Assembly: GCA_002398565.1 (NCBI GenBank)
Contig: DGZP01000039.1
Location: 27,635-91,634 of the forward strand
Length of the DNA stretch: 64,000 nucleotides
Origin: Proteiniphilum sp. UBA4977
GTDB taxonomy: Bacteria; Bacteroidota; Bacteroidia; Bacteroidales; Dysgonomonadaceae
Reading direction: 5' to 3'
The notes below the pieces were generated by a model. It was not told the DNA's origin. It saw nothing but the letters and a program-made list of their open reading frames with translations, and ran no database searches. The translations under genes and the position numbers were made by a program. Below are positions 36,969 to 45,834 of this stretch, piece by piece (the first letter of the stretch is position 1; every line of letters starts with the position of its first letter).

Positions 36969-38357
36969 TTAATATGTGAAAACTTTCATTTCGTAACGCT
37001 TCAATTCAACAATTTTTTGTGAATTTTCAACACCTTCTATCTTCACTTTCACATGCTTTGGAGTACTCTGTTTATTGATCAGCATAATGTGTTTTGTTGA
37101 AGTCAATGATTCTACAAATTCGTTGGAACTGATACTTTTTACAATTACTGTCCCTGTCGGAAAGTAGTTCTTGAAATTCTTGAATACCTTAAGGGTTGGG
37201 AGTGGCTTTGCTCCATTATTGGAATCAATATGCGTATACATTCCCTCTGGAGCAATTTGTTCGGGATCCGTTCTTTCCTTTCCTTCGTCCTCCGGTTGCC
37301 ATTTATCCACAAACTCAGCCCCTCCTAATAAATGCCACCGAAACATCGATGCCAGTCCTGCAGCTTCAAGATCTTCTGGAAAATGTCCTTTCAAACATTG
37401 GTTGTCCACTACCCATACCGGGACATTTGGAAATTTTGCCGATAAAAGCTCGCGACATTGACGATGAATTACTTCATTAAATTGTGTATAGCGTAAAATT
37501 GAGTCCATGTGATATGGAGACATATCATTGTTTTCCTTCAAATTCCGATCTATTGCAAAGAAATCAAGTTTTCTGGCTTTGTTTATAAATACTTTCAATG
37601 CTTCTTTGTCTGTTGAGCTCATTTCTCCGGACCATAAAGCCATGTTTTTTCCTTTTGGGGATGACTCAACATGCATAAAAGGTCCTCCCACCTTTATTTT
37701 AGGATCTACATTTTTTATCGAGTCGTACGCAATATTATACAAATCGGCATAGTCTTCAAGTAGCCATCGTCCCAACTCTTTAGACCAATACCCCCTAGTC
37801 TCACTCCAGACATTTACGGCAAATATATCGATTCCTTTCTTTTTGTAATGCCGTATTATATCAGCAGACATGTGACCAAACTCTTCGTACATATCAACTC
37901 TTGGAGCGGCATCGACACCTTTCGAAGCGTCATCCCGTCTCATCCATTCCGGACAACGACAAAGAGTAAGTACTATTTTTCTCCCCAGACGGTAATACAA
38001 TTCAACCCTAGAATCCAAGTACTTAAAGTTGTATACATTCTTTGAAGGATTTGTGTTTCCGGCTCCCCAGTCCATTGTAAATTGAGCCAAACAATCGGTA
38101 TATTGTTCAAGATAACTTTCTGCGCGTGCAACCGCCTCTGTATATTGAGGATTTGAAAAGGAACGGTGCGTAAGTGTTGTACTCAACAGCAACTTGCTTG
38201 TCATTATTTGTTCTCCAGGATACACAATTACTTCAACATCTTTTCCCAAAGAGTCTTGATTATCGTCGATGCTATCCTCACTTGCGCTACAGCTCATTGT
38301 TAAAAAAAGAGCTAAAGACAAAATCATCATTGAAATAAGTATACTATCGTATTTCAT
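36969..38357 (-). CDS. GH39-like TIM-barrel lipoprotein with altered catalytic motifs
   Basis: First gene of the minus-strand PUL cluster, 462 residues from the ATG at 38357; a TTG at 38369 is too close to the promoter. Lipobox FLTMSC gives a lipoprotein. The barrel resembles GH39 and related clan GH-A proteins: FTMDWGAGNTNPSK, LGRKIVLTLCRCPEWM, IKVGGPFMHV. The usual acid/base motif WNEP is replaced by NVWSETRGYW, which keeps one Glu. The expected nucleophile Glu at the end of strand 7 is replaced in PVWVVDNQCLKG, which has Asp-Asn instead. It may therefore be a non-catalytic binding protein, use a different residue, or belong to an undescribed family. A C-terminal beta domain follows. Confidence 0.62.
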   Translation of the reverse strand: MKYDSILISMMILSLALFLTMSCSASEDSIDDNQDSLGKDVEVIVYPGEQIMTSKLLLSTTLTHRSFSNPQYTEAVARAESYLEQYTDCLAQFTMDWGAGNTNPSKNVYNFKYLDSRVELYYRLGRKIVLTLCRCPEWMRRDDASKGVDAAPRVDMYEEFGHMSADIIRHYKKKGIDIFAVNVWSETRGYWSKELGRWLLEDYADLYNIAYDSIKNVDPKIKVGGPFMHVESSPKGKNMALWSGEMSSTDKEALKVFINKARKLDFFAIDRNLKENNDMSPYHMDSILRYTQFNEVIHRQCRELLSAKFPNVPVWVVDNQCLKGHFPEDLEAAGLASMFRWHLLGGAEFVDKWQPEDEGKERTDPEQIAPEGMYTHIDSNNGAKPLPTLKVFKNFKNYFPTGTVIVKSISSNEFVESLTSTKHIMLINKQSTPKHVKVKIEGVENSQKIVELKRYEMKVFTY

Positions 38358-38380
38358 TATTTTGCACAATTATTGTTGTA

Positions 38381-38388
38381 CAAAAATA
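38381..38388 (-). promoter_or_regulatory. -7 promoter box of the six-gene minus-strand PUL operon
   Basis: On the minus strand this reads TATTTTTG, a perfect TAnnTTTG match 23 bases before the ATG at 38357. A TTG (38407-38405 on the minus strand) lies 16 bases further upstream. Confidence 0.5.
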
Positions 38389-38533
38389 CATTCCAGTAAT
38401 TTGACAATTTAAGAGGATATCATCATTTTTTGTAATAATTTAATCAATAATTATATATATGTGTCTTGCATTTCTTTTGATTCTTGAGAAATTTAAACTT
38501 TCGGTGATACTCGTGTTTTGTCATGTTTTTTGG

Positions 38534-38558
38534 CTTTTGAAAATGGATTTTTCAAAAG
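38534..38558. repeat. Perfect 10-bp inverted repeat between HTCS and the enzyme operon
   Basis: CTTTTGAAAA and TTTTCAAAAG are perfect inverses around the five-base loop TGGAT. It lies 58 bases after the HTCS stop and about 145 bases before the enzyme-operon promoter. It may terminate HTCS transcription or act as an operator for the enzyme operon. Confidence 0.5.
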
Positions 38559-38615
38559 TGAGAAATAAACTATTTTGAGAAAACTTGTTTTAGCAAAAAA
38601 TAAAAAAAGCATAAA

Positions 38616-41600
38616 TCACTTTTCTTTCTCTTCAATATACTCTGTAGGAGCAACTCCATAGTATTCACGAAAACATTTTGTAAAATATGAGTGAGAGTTA
38701 AACCCTACTTTATACATTATTTCCGAAACCCTTAAATCACTCTGTAGCAAATATTGTCTGGCTCTTTTTAATCGCACTCTACGAATGAACTCATTGATTG
38801 TTTCTCCTGTTAGAGCTTTTATTTTTCTATATATTTGCTGATAAGAATAATTGGTCTTTTCACATAATTCTTTGGTCCCAAAATCAGGATCTTCCATATT
38901 TTTTTCAATAATATCCATTAAAGAGTTAATGAACTGATCATTTTCCGACTCAATCATAATTTCTGCAGGCTCGGTTAAAATTTTCTGCCTGAAAGTTTGC
39001 TGCATTCGTTCTCTGAGTTCGATCATTTTGTCGATGCGAACTCGTAGTGTTTTGATACTAAATGGTTTGTATATATAGCTGTCGGCACCTCTGTTATACC
39101 CTTCGCTGCGACTCATTTCATCGTTTTTTGCAGTAAGCAATATGACGGGAATGTGCGAAGTAATGATATTTTCCTTTATACGGCTACAAACTTCAAATCC
39201 ATCCATTCCAGGCATCATGATGTCGGATATGACTAAATCGGGAAGGTTTTCATTGACCAATTGTAACCCTTTCTCCCCATTATTTGCGGTAATAACTTCG
39301 TAATGATCCTCAAGATTAATTTTTAAAAATTCAATCATGTCGTCATTATCTTCAATGACAAGGACTTTGTTTTTTAAAAAATGATCGGAAGAATCCATTT
39401 CAGCATCAAAGAAATTTTCAGTTTTTTCATTTTGAGCATGAGCAGGTAACAGATCGGTTGGAATTGTAAATTCAAACTCTGAACCCTTGCCCAACTGACT
39501 AACAAGGGATATCTCGCCACCATGTAACTGGACAAACTCTTTTGTTAGATATAAACCTATTCCGGTTCCATACGTGTTATCGAATCCTTTAACGGGTGCT
39601 TGATAGAAGTTGTCAAAAATTTGCTTTTTATCTTCTTCATTCACTCCAATACCTGAATCGCGGACAGATACGACGAGATATCTTTCTTTTTCATTTATTG
39701 AGACTTGGATATGGCCATTGTTGGGCGTATATTTTATTGCATTTGAGATAAGGTTGTATAGTATTTTTTCTATTTTGTCAGAGTCAAAGAATATATATTT
39801 GGTTTCTACATGACTATCGAAAATATAGGTCATGTTTCTACGGCTTGCGTAATCACCAAATCCATCAAAAATTCTTCGGATGAATGAAATGAATTCACCA
39901 TGTTTCAATATTAGGGTCATTTTTTCGTTTTCTACTTTGCGTACATCCATTATCTGATTTATCAGTCTTAATAATCTTTCAGCATTTTGCTTCATAATAT
40001 CAAGTTGGATACGCTGCTTGTCACTATTTAGACTCTCTTTTAAGCTTTCGATGGGTCCTAGTATGAGGGACAATGGAGTTTTAAGTTCGTGAGAAATGTT
40101 TGTGAAAAAACTCATTTTTATCCGCCCCAATTCCTCTACTCTCCCTCTTTCAATTTTTTCCATTCTTAACTCGTTTCTTAGGGCTAATCTATTTATTGTT
40201 AATTTGTAAGTGTAGTAAAGAATGATGGATATTACAAATAATAATACTGAATAGGCCCACCATGTTTTCCACCATGGTGTTTTTATTAAAATATGTATAC
40301 TAGCTACCTGATCATTCCATATTCCATCTGAATTAATGCCTTTTACCCAAAAAGTATAGTTGCCGGGTGGTAAATTCGAATAATAAACATAATTTTCTCC
40401 GGATTCTCCCACTATCATTTTCTCATCATAACCCTCTAACATGTACGCATATTTGTTGTTGGCTGAAGTTGAAAAATTCAACATAGCGAATGATAGCTTA
40501 AAAGAATTCTCTTCATGATTCAATACAATTTTTTTTGCTGAAGATAAAGATTGTCTAAATTTTTTTTGAATATCACGCGGGTTGTTTTTATTTAAGCTCT
40601 TCCCCCAAAGTTCAAGATTCGTAAGAACAACAGGAGCTTTATCCATATTTAATACAATTTCGCCAGGTTGAAAATAGATAACGCCTCCATTTCCTCCCAA
40701 AAGAATTGTTTCGTTCTCCATGTTGAAAAAGCTGTTGAATTCAAGTCCCATGAGGCCCACATCATCGTACAAGTCCACAATAATTTTTAGATTTTTGTCG
40801 TGGTCGAACATGATGAGCTTGTTATCTTCGCCTATCCAGAGCCTTCCTTGCATGTCAGAAGTAAGCGTGCGAATGGAACCGGATAGGTCAGAATCGTCGT
40901 TAAATCGGGTAAACGATTCTGTTTGATCATCAAACAAACACAATCCCATATCTGTTCCAATCCAGATTTTCCCATTTATATCTGTACGAATGGAGTATAT
41001 TCTGTTGCTGTTAATGCTGTTAACATTGTTATCGTCAAACTTATACTGTGTAAATTTGTCTTTGGCTTTATCGTAACGAAATAACCCTTCGTTGATAGTT
41101 CCAATCCAGATACATCCTTTTTCATCAATATCAAAATAGGTAACATCATAATTTACGGAGGTTATTATTTTGTCAATCATTGCCGTTTTGTATTTGAAAG
41201 AGACTGGCATGTTATCTGTGGTTATCTGAGGTGAAATAAAACATATACCGCTACTAATATTGGCCACAATGTCTCCATCTTTATCTTCTTTTAGATCGTA
41301 AATATACTTTAGTGGAATTCCATTTACATCTTTATCCAGCGAACGAAAACGGTCACTCCCGGGATCATAATAATTAACGCCATCATTCGTACCTATCCAG
41401 ATGATACCTCTGCTATCCTGAAGAATCCTTTTTACAATGGGATGCGATATTCCATCGTCCTTACCTTTGTATTTTCTTATTAGGTTTTTGTTCTTGTCAT
41501 ACCGTAAGATACCTTCGTTATACGTTAACCAGGATTCTGAGTTTGAGGTAACAAGGATATCGTTTACGCCAATCAGCTTTGTTTGGTTATTCTCGCTTGA

Positions 41601-42674
41601 AATGACATTCAAGAAGTTGATTGGTTTTCTTCTTTTATCAAGTATTGCAATGCCATTACTGGTGCCTAACCAGATGTTTCCGAGTTTATCTTCGTGTATG
41701 CACCAGACTGTTTCATTAGGGAGAGAGGTCTTGTCTAAGATATTGCTGTTGTGTTTTTCGAATTCTCCTGTTTTTACATTAAACAGCGATATTCCGTTTG
41801 CTGTAGCTAGAATCAAATGAGAATCATCAAATCTATTTATTGACTTTACATCATTGTCTGATATTTCTGAATATTCCGTTCTGTAGGACTCCAGCATCCT
41901 ACCACTTTCCTCATCGATAATGGTCAATCCTTGAGAGGTGGCAATATATAGCCTATCTGGCTCTTTATCTGATATATAAATATCAGATACCAATGTGTTT
42001 ATGGGGTCGTGGGGCAATCCGCGTCGTACTTCAAATCGTTCAAAACTATTATCACGTATATTCATGCGATAAAGTCCATCAAACGTTGCTATCCAAAGAA
42101 ACCCATTTTTTGATTCATGCATTCCTCTTATTTCATTCGCCATTCGTTGATTTTGATCAGCAACAAACGTAAAATAACTCATGCTGTTACTTCTTTGATC
42201 TATTTTAATCAAACCCTCTAGCGTGCCAACCCAGATGATGCCATTCCTATCTTCATAAAGCGATCTGATTCGTAAATTATCCAAGAGGTGATTTGTATCG
42301 TTTGATACGTTGCAGGAGGTAAACGTGTTTTCAAGAGGATTGTATATTGAAATTCCTTTTTCTGTTCCAATCCATAAGTCTCCAGATTTTGTTAGAAGAA
42401 TGCAATTTACCCAAGATGCACTCAAGCTTGTGGAGTCTCCCGGAATATGCTTATATACCTTAAACTCATATCCGTCGTATCGGTTAAGGCCTTCTGCCGT
42501 ACCAATCCAGATAAAACCTGTCGTATCTTGCTGAATGCTTAAGACCATTTTGTTGGATAAGCCCATACCGGTTGAGATGTTTTTAAAATGCAAATTATCC
42601 CTGTTTTGCGGCAAGGCAAGTTGAGATGAAAGCAAATAAAACAGGAGGAGCAGATTGAATCGGTTGGAATTCAT
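38616..42674 (-). CDS. Hybrid two-component system sensor-regulator (HTCS) of PUL 2
   Basis: One-protein sensor kinase and transcription factor in the inner membrane, 1352 residues. After a signal peptide, residues 28-680 contain many Reg_prop beta-propeller repeats, each with a WIG-type turn (FIWIGTAEGLNRYDG, IIWVGTLEGL, NIWLGTSNGI, CIWIGT). A Y_Y_Y domain (680-800) precedes one transmembrane helix (about 803-825). The HisKA domain has phospho-acceptor H862 in NISHELKTPLS, and the ATPase has ILYNLISNAIKYTP, DSGIG and GTGIGL. The receiver has D1151 in ISDIMMPG, and the C-terminal AraC-type HTH (about 1255-1350) ends near VAPTEYIEEKEK. The periplasmic propeller likely binds an oligosaccharide released by the PUL and activates the divergent susC operon. 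All domains are intact. Confidence 0.95.
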   Translation of the reverse strand: MNSNRFNLLLLFYLLSSQLALPQNRDNLHFKNISTGMGLSNKMVLSIQQDTTGFIWIGTAEGLNRYDGYEFKVYKHIPGDSTSLSASWVNCILLTKSGDLWIGTEKGISIYNPLENTFTSCNVSNDTNHLLDNLRIRSLYEDRNGIIWVGTLEGLIKIDQRSNSMSYFTFVADQNQRMANEIRGMHESKNGFLWIATFDGLYRMNIRDNSFERFEVRRGLPHDPINTLVSDIYISDKEPDRLYIATSQGLTIIDEESGRMLESYRTEYSEISDNDVKSINRFDDSHLILATANGISLFNVKTGEFEKHNSNILDKTSLPNETVWCIHEDKLGNIWLGTSNGIAILDKRRKPINFLNVISSENNQTKLIGVNDILVTSNSESWLTYNEGILRYDKNKNLIRKYKGKDDGISHPIVKRILQDSRGIIWIGTNDGVNYYDPGSDRFRSLDKDVNGIPLKYIYDLKEDKDGDIVANISSGICFISPQITTDNMPVSFKYKTAMIDKIITSVNYDVTYFDIDEKGCIWIGTINEGLFRYDKAKDKFTQYKFDDNNVNSINSNRIYSIRTDINGKIWIGTDMGLCLFDDQTESFTRFNDDSDLSGSIRTLTSDMQGRLWIGEDNKLIMFDHDKNLKIIVDLYDDVGLMGLEFNSFFNMENETILLGGNGGVIYFQPGEIVLNMDKAPVVLTNLELWGKSLNKNNPRDIQKKFRQSLSSAKKIVLNHEENSFKLSFAMLNFSTSANNKYAYMLEGYDEKMIVGESGENYVYYSNLPPGNYTFWVKGINSDGIWNDQVASIHILIKTPWWKTWWAYSVLLFVISIILYYTYKLTINRLALRNELRMEKIERGRVEELGRIKMSFFTNISHELKTPLSLILGPIESLKESLNSDKQRIQLDIMKQNAERLLRLINQIMDVRKVENEKMTLILKHGEFISFIRRIFDGFGDYASRRNMTYIFDSHVETKYIFFDSDKIEKILYNLISNAIKYTPNNGHIQVSINEKERYLVVSVRDSGIGVNEEDKKQIFDNFYQAPVKGFDNTYGTGIGLYLTKEFVQLHGGEISLVSQLGKGSEFEFTIPTDLLPAHAQNEKTENFFDAEMDSSDHFLKNKVLVIEDNDDMIEFLKINLEDHYEVITANNGEKGLQLVNENLPDLVISDIMMPGMDGFEVCSRIKENIITSHIPVILLTAKNDEMSRSEGYNRGADSYIYKPFSIKTLRVRIDKMIELRERMQQTFRQKILTEPAEIMIESENDQFINSLMDIIEKNMEDPDFGTKELCEKTNYSYQQIYRKIKALTGETINEFIRRVRLKRARQYLLQSDLRVSEIMYKVGFNSHSYFTKCFREYYGVAPTEYIEEKEK

Positions 42675-42979
42675 GATAGACTATTTTTTATGAGATGATA
42701 TCACAAGCAAAAAATTATTTCTACCTGATTATTTAATACAAAAGTACTTTTTTTGATTGCCCTATGCTATCGTTATTTTGTTAATTAATATGACATTTTT
42801 ATTCTTTTCCTGGAATAAACTGTAGAGGTACTGATTTTTATCTCTTATTATTACGTTAAAATTTGGAGTGATTAAAAAATCACAGTTTTTGATGTATTTC
42901 TAATATCTTTATTTTTTTTTCGGTTTTACTTTTGTACCGTATCGTTTTATAAAAAATTCTTAAATTGAATATCAACAAA
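42675..42979. promoter_or_regulatory. Divergent control region between HTCS and the tandem susC genes
   Basis: This 305-base AT-rich region has no gene. A minus-strand box TACTTTTG (42746-42739) would serve HTCS with a leader near 60 bases. A plus-strand box TACTTTTG (42927-42934) would serve the susC operon. Between them GTGATT and AATCAC (42868-42873 and 42878-42883) form a perfect palindrome with a four-base spacer, about 45 bases upstream of the susC box. That is a sensible place for an activator such as the HTCS. Confidence 0.5.
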
Positions 42980-45820
42980 ATGAGTATGAAAAAAACAAGT
43001 AGCTATCTTATTATTAAAACAAAAAGAACAATAAAAAAGATAGTATTAGTAATTGCAGTTCTTGCATGTTTGAACTCACTACATGGACAAGATGCTGGAG
43101 GAAGTAATTTTGTTGTTCTCACTCGGAATAATAATTTTTCTTTACTGCCTGACAGTGCGAGCCCTGTTATTTCACCCTCTGACAGAGAGAGTCAGGTAGT
43201 TTCAACGATCGAAGAATTAGTGACAGGTCGTGTTTCAGGGATACGGACGGTAAAATCTGACGGTTCTCCTGGAGCATCCTATAGTTTGCAATTAAGAGGA
43301 GTACGAAGTTTTAGAGGTGACAATGAACCGATCTATATACTTGATGGAATAGTACTTAACTCAGTTTGGAATGATGCATCCAACACCTTTTGGAATGATC
43401 CTGAAGATTATCAGGCAGCACACAACATTTTATCACGTATTAATCCGAATGATATTGCAAAAATTGAAATTTTGAAAAATGCCGATGCTACTGCAATCTA
43501 TGGAAATATGGGGGCAAATGGTGTGATTCTTATAACGACAAAGAGTGGAAGCGTAAATGGTTTTCATGCAAATGTGCAAACCAATTTAGGCATCGCTACT
43601 TTTAGCCGGAAAATAGATATGCTCAGCGGAAATGATTATTTGGCGTATCAGAACATCGTAAATCCCGGGAATGCGTTGCCCTTTCAAACTGGGGCTCCGG
43701 TTGATTGGCAAAGGGATGCCACTCGAACAGCTGTTATGCAGAATTACTATCTGGATATTGGAGGTGGTAACGATAAAATGAGATACTATATATCCATGGG
43801 ATATGCAGGAAACGAAGGAATCGTGAAGGGTAGTGACATTACCCAAGCTTCTATTCGTGTTAATCTGGACCGACTCATTGGGGGAAATTCAGTATTTGGG
43901 ACAAGAATGTTATTCGGATATACGGAGAATAATATGATACAGGCTACTGCTCCTTATGGGAGTTATAGCTTGACAAAATTGATGACCAAAGCGATACCAT
44001 TTGAATCTTCGGCCGATAATAATTCTATTGTGAATGAAAATCCAAGAAATTGGATCGATGGATACGACGACAACAGTGTGCAATATTTTGCAACACCGCA
44101 AGTATATTTTACAACGAATATATTTAAATGGTTGCAATTTAAATCTGTTGCAGGAATCGATTATCGTACAAAAGAGCGTTTGCGTTGGATTGGCAATGAA
44201 ATAACCAGAGGAAGAAGTGTGGAAGGAAGGGCTGGAAGGAGCAATATAAATGCTTTCACATACAATGTTGATTCGCGCTTAAACATTCGTTTTATTTCGA
44301 ATAAACATTCTTTTACCGGATTAGGTGGCGTTTCTGTAAACGGAGAATTTTTATCGAATAAAATGAACGAGGGTACAAAGTTTTTTAACCAGGATCTTCG
44401 GGGCGTAGGTATTCAGTTAGCAGAGAACATATTTCCGTATAGAAATTTGGATTGGAATAACAACTATCTATCCGGATATGTGAGCGGCACATACACATTT
44501 GACCAAAAATACACATTGAGCGCAACACTCAGAAAAGATAAAACAAGCAATTTTGATGAAAGCTGGAATGATTTAGACTATTATCCCTCTGTGGGTCTCT
44601 CATGGAATGTCATGAACGAAGACTTTTTATCGGGGCAGCAGATTGTTTCCACACTCAATGTACGAGGTAGCTGGGGCCGTTCGGGCAAGCAGACTATACT
44701 ACCCCTGGATTTATCGCGTGCATATATTACCGGTGTGAGCCCGGAATTAGAGGTAGAGAATGGAATGACAAATTATTATGACATGCGTTGGAACAATATA
44801 AATACACAGCAAAATATTGGTATTGATTTAGGATTCTCAGGCGATAAAATTACCGCTACAATCGATTTATATAATTCTGATTCAGATGATCGGTTGCAAT
44901 ACTATTATCACAAAAGATTAGGTGCATATGAATCGGTATACACAAACGAAGCTTCTGTGAATAACAAAGGGATTGAAATTTTATTGAATGCGGTTCTGCT
45001 GAAGAACAGTGAAATAGAATGGAATGGGGGAGCCAGTTTTGCGTATAACCGAAACGAGATAACGAACACAGGTGCCGATGGAGATGTGTTTGGCAGTAAA
45101 ATAGGAGAATTAAATGAAAATCCTCTGGTTGTAAATATAAATAGGAAGGGGGAGCAAGTCGGTGCTTTTTGGGGGTATAAAACGCAAGGCATCGTAGAAA
45201 ACCAACATCTCTTATTTGTTCCGCCTTTTTATAATGTCAGATTACAGCAGGGTGATTTAAAATTTATTGATACGAATGGTGATGGAAATACAACGGAGGA
45301 AGACTACACAATCATTGGAAACCCGATACCTGAGTATGTATTTGGATTTAATACCGATGTGCGTTATAAAAATTTTACGGTTCAACTGATATTTGAAGGT
45401 GCAGCAAAATATGATATTGCTAATTTAAATCTCTTGGATAATTTGTATGTTTCAGGAAACGTGTGGAATATACGTGAAAACACGTTTAAGGATGCTTATT
45501 CGGGATCTAATACGAATGGAAAATCTCCACGTTTCAACGCGGTAGGAGTTAAAGAATTCACTTCGCGCGTTATTGAAGATGGTAGCTATGTACGACTTTC
45601 TGATTTCATTGTTGGGTATAATTTACAACTTCCAATGATAAAATGGATAAACTCTGTGGACTTGACATTTGCTGCGAGGAATTTATTTCTGATAACCAAG
45701 TATTCGGGTTATGACCCAAATGTGAATAGTTATAGCTACAATCTTTCTTCTATTGGTATCGATAACGCTGCTTATCCAAGTGCCCGATCTTTCCTGTTAG
45801 GAGTGAAAGTAAAATTCTAA
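42980..45820 (+). CDS. Atypical SusC-like porin lacking the N-terminal regulatory domain and TonB-box motif
   Basis: SusC-type outer-membrane barrel, 946 residues from the ATG at 42980 (or two codons later). A signal-like segment (IVLVIAVLACLNSLHGQ) is followed by about 35 unusual residues and then directly by the plug (STIEELVTGRVSGI, QLRGVRSF, YILDGIVLN, ATAIYGNMGANGVIL). The carboxypeptidase-like sandwich and the VVVGYG-type TonB-box segment found in the next susC are both absent. The barrel appears complete, ending LLGVKVKF. It is 14 bases before a normal susC, and only one susD follows. It may be a TonB-independent or partner-dependent pore, or may form a mixed complex. The frame itself is intact, so it does not look like a decaying gene. 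Confidence 0.85.
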   Translation: MSMKKTSSYLIIKTKRTIKKIVLVIAVLACLNSLHGQDAGGSNFVVLTRNNNFSLLPDSASPVISPSDRESQVVSTIEELVTGRVSGIRTVKSDGSPGASYSLQLRGVRSFRGDNEPIYILDGIVLNSVWNDASNTFWNDPEDYQAAHNILSRINPNDIAKIEILKNADATAIYGNMGANGVILITTKSGSVNGFHANVQTNLGIATFSRKIDMLSGNDYLAYQNIVNPGNALPFQTGAPVDWQRDATRTAVMQNYYLDIGGGNDKMRYYISMGYAGNEGIVKGSDITQASIRVNLDRLIGGNSVFGTRMLFGYTENNMIQATAPYGSYSLTKLMTKAIPFESSADNNSIVNENPRNWIDGYDDNSVQYFATPQVYFTTNIFKWLQFKSVAGIDYRTKERLRWIGNEITRGRSVEGRAGRSNINAFTYNVDSRLNIRFISNKHSFTGLGGVSVNGEFLSNKMNEGTKFFNQDLRGVGIQLAENIFPYRNLDWNNNYLSGYVSGTYTFDQKYTLSATLRKDKTSNFDESWNDLDYYPSVGLSWNVMNEDFLSGQQIVSTLNVRGSWGRSGKQTILPLDLSRAYITGVSPELEVENGMTNYYDMRWNNINTQQNIGIDLGFSGDKITATIDLYNSDSDDRLQYYYHKRLGAYESVYTNEASVNNKGIEILLNAVLLKNSEIEWNGGASFAYNRNEITNTGADGDVFGSKIGELNENPLVVNINRKGEQVGAFWGYKTQGIVENQHLLFVPPFYNVRLQQGDLKFIDTNGDGNTTEEDYTIIGNPIPEYVFGFNTDVRYKNFTVQLIFEGAAKYDIANLNLLDNLYVSGNVWNIRENTFKDAYSGSNTNGKSPRFNAVGVKEFTSRVIEDGSYVRLSDFIVGYNLQLPMIKWINSVDLTFAARNLFLITKYSGYDPNVNSYSYNLSSIGIDNAAYPSARSFLLGVKVKF

Positions 45821-45834
45821 TCTAGAAAAATAGT

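Noticed and set aside
38397..38530. Possible small gene or RNA between the HTCS and enzyme operon
   Set aside because: Only AT-rich sequence with no conserved structure or open frame was seen.
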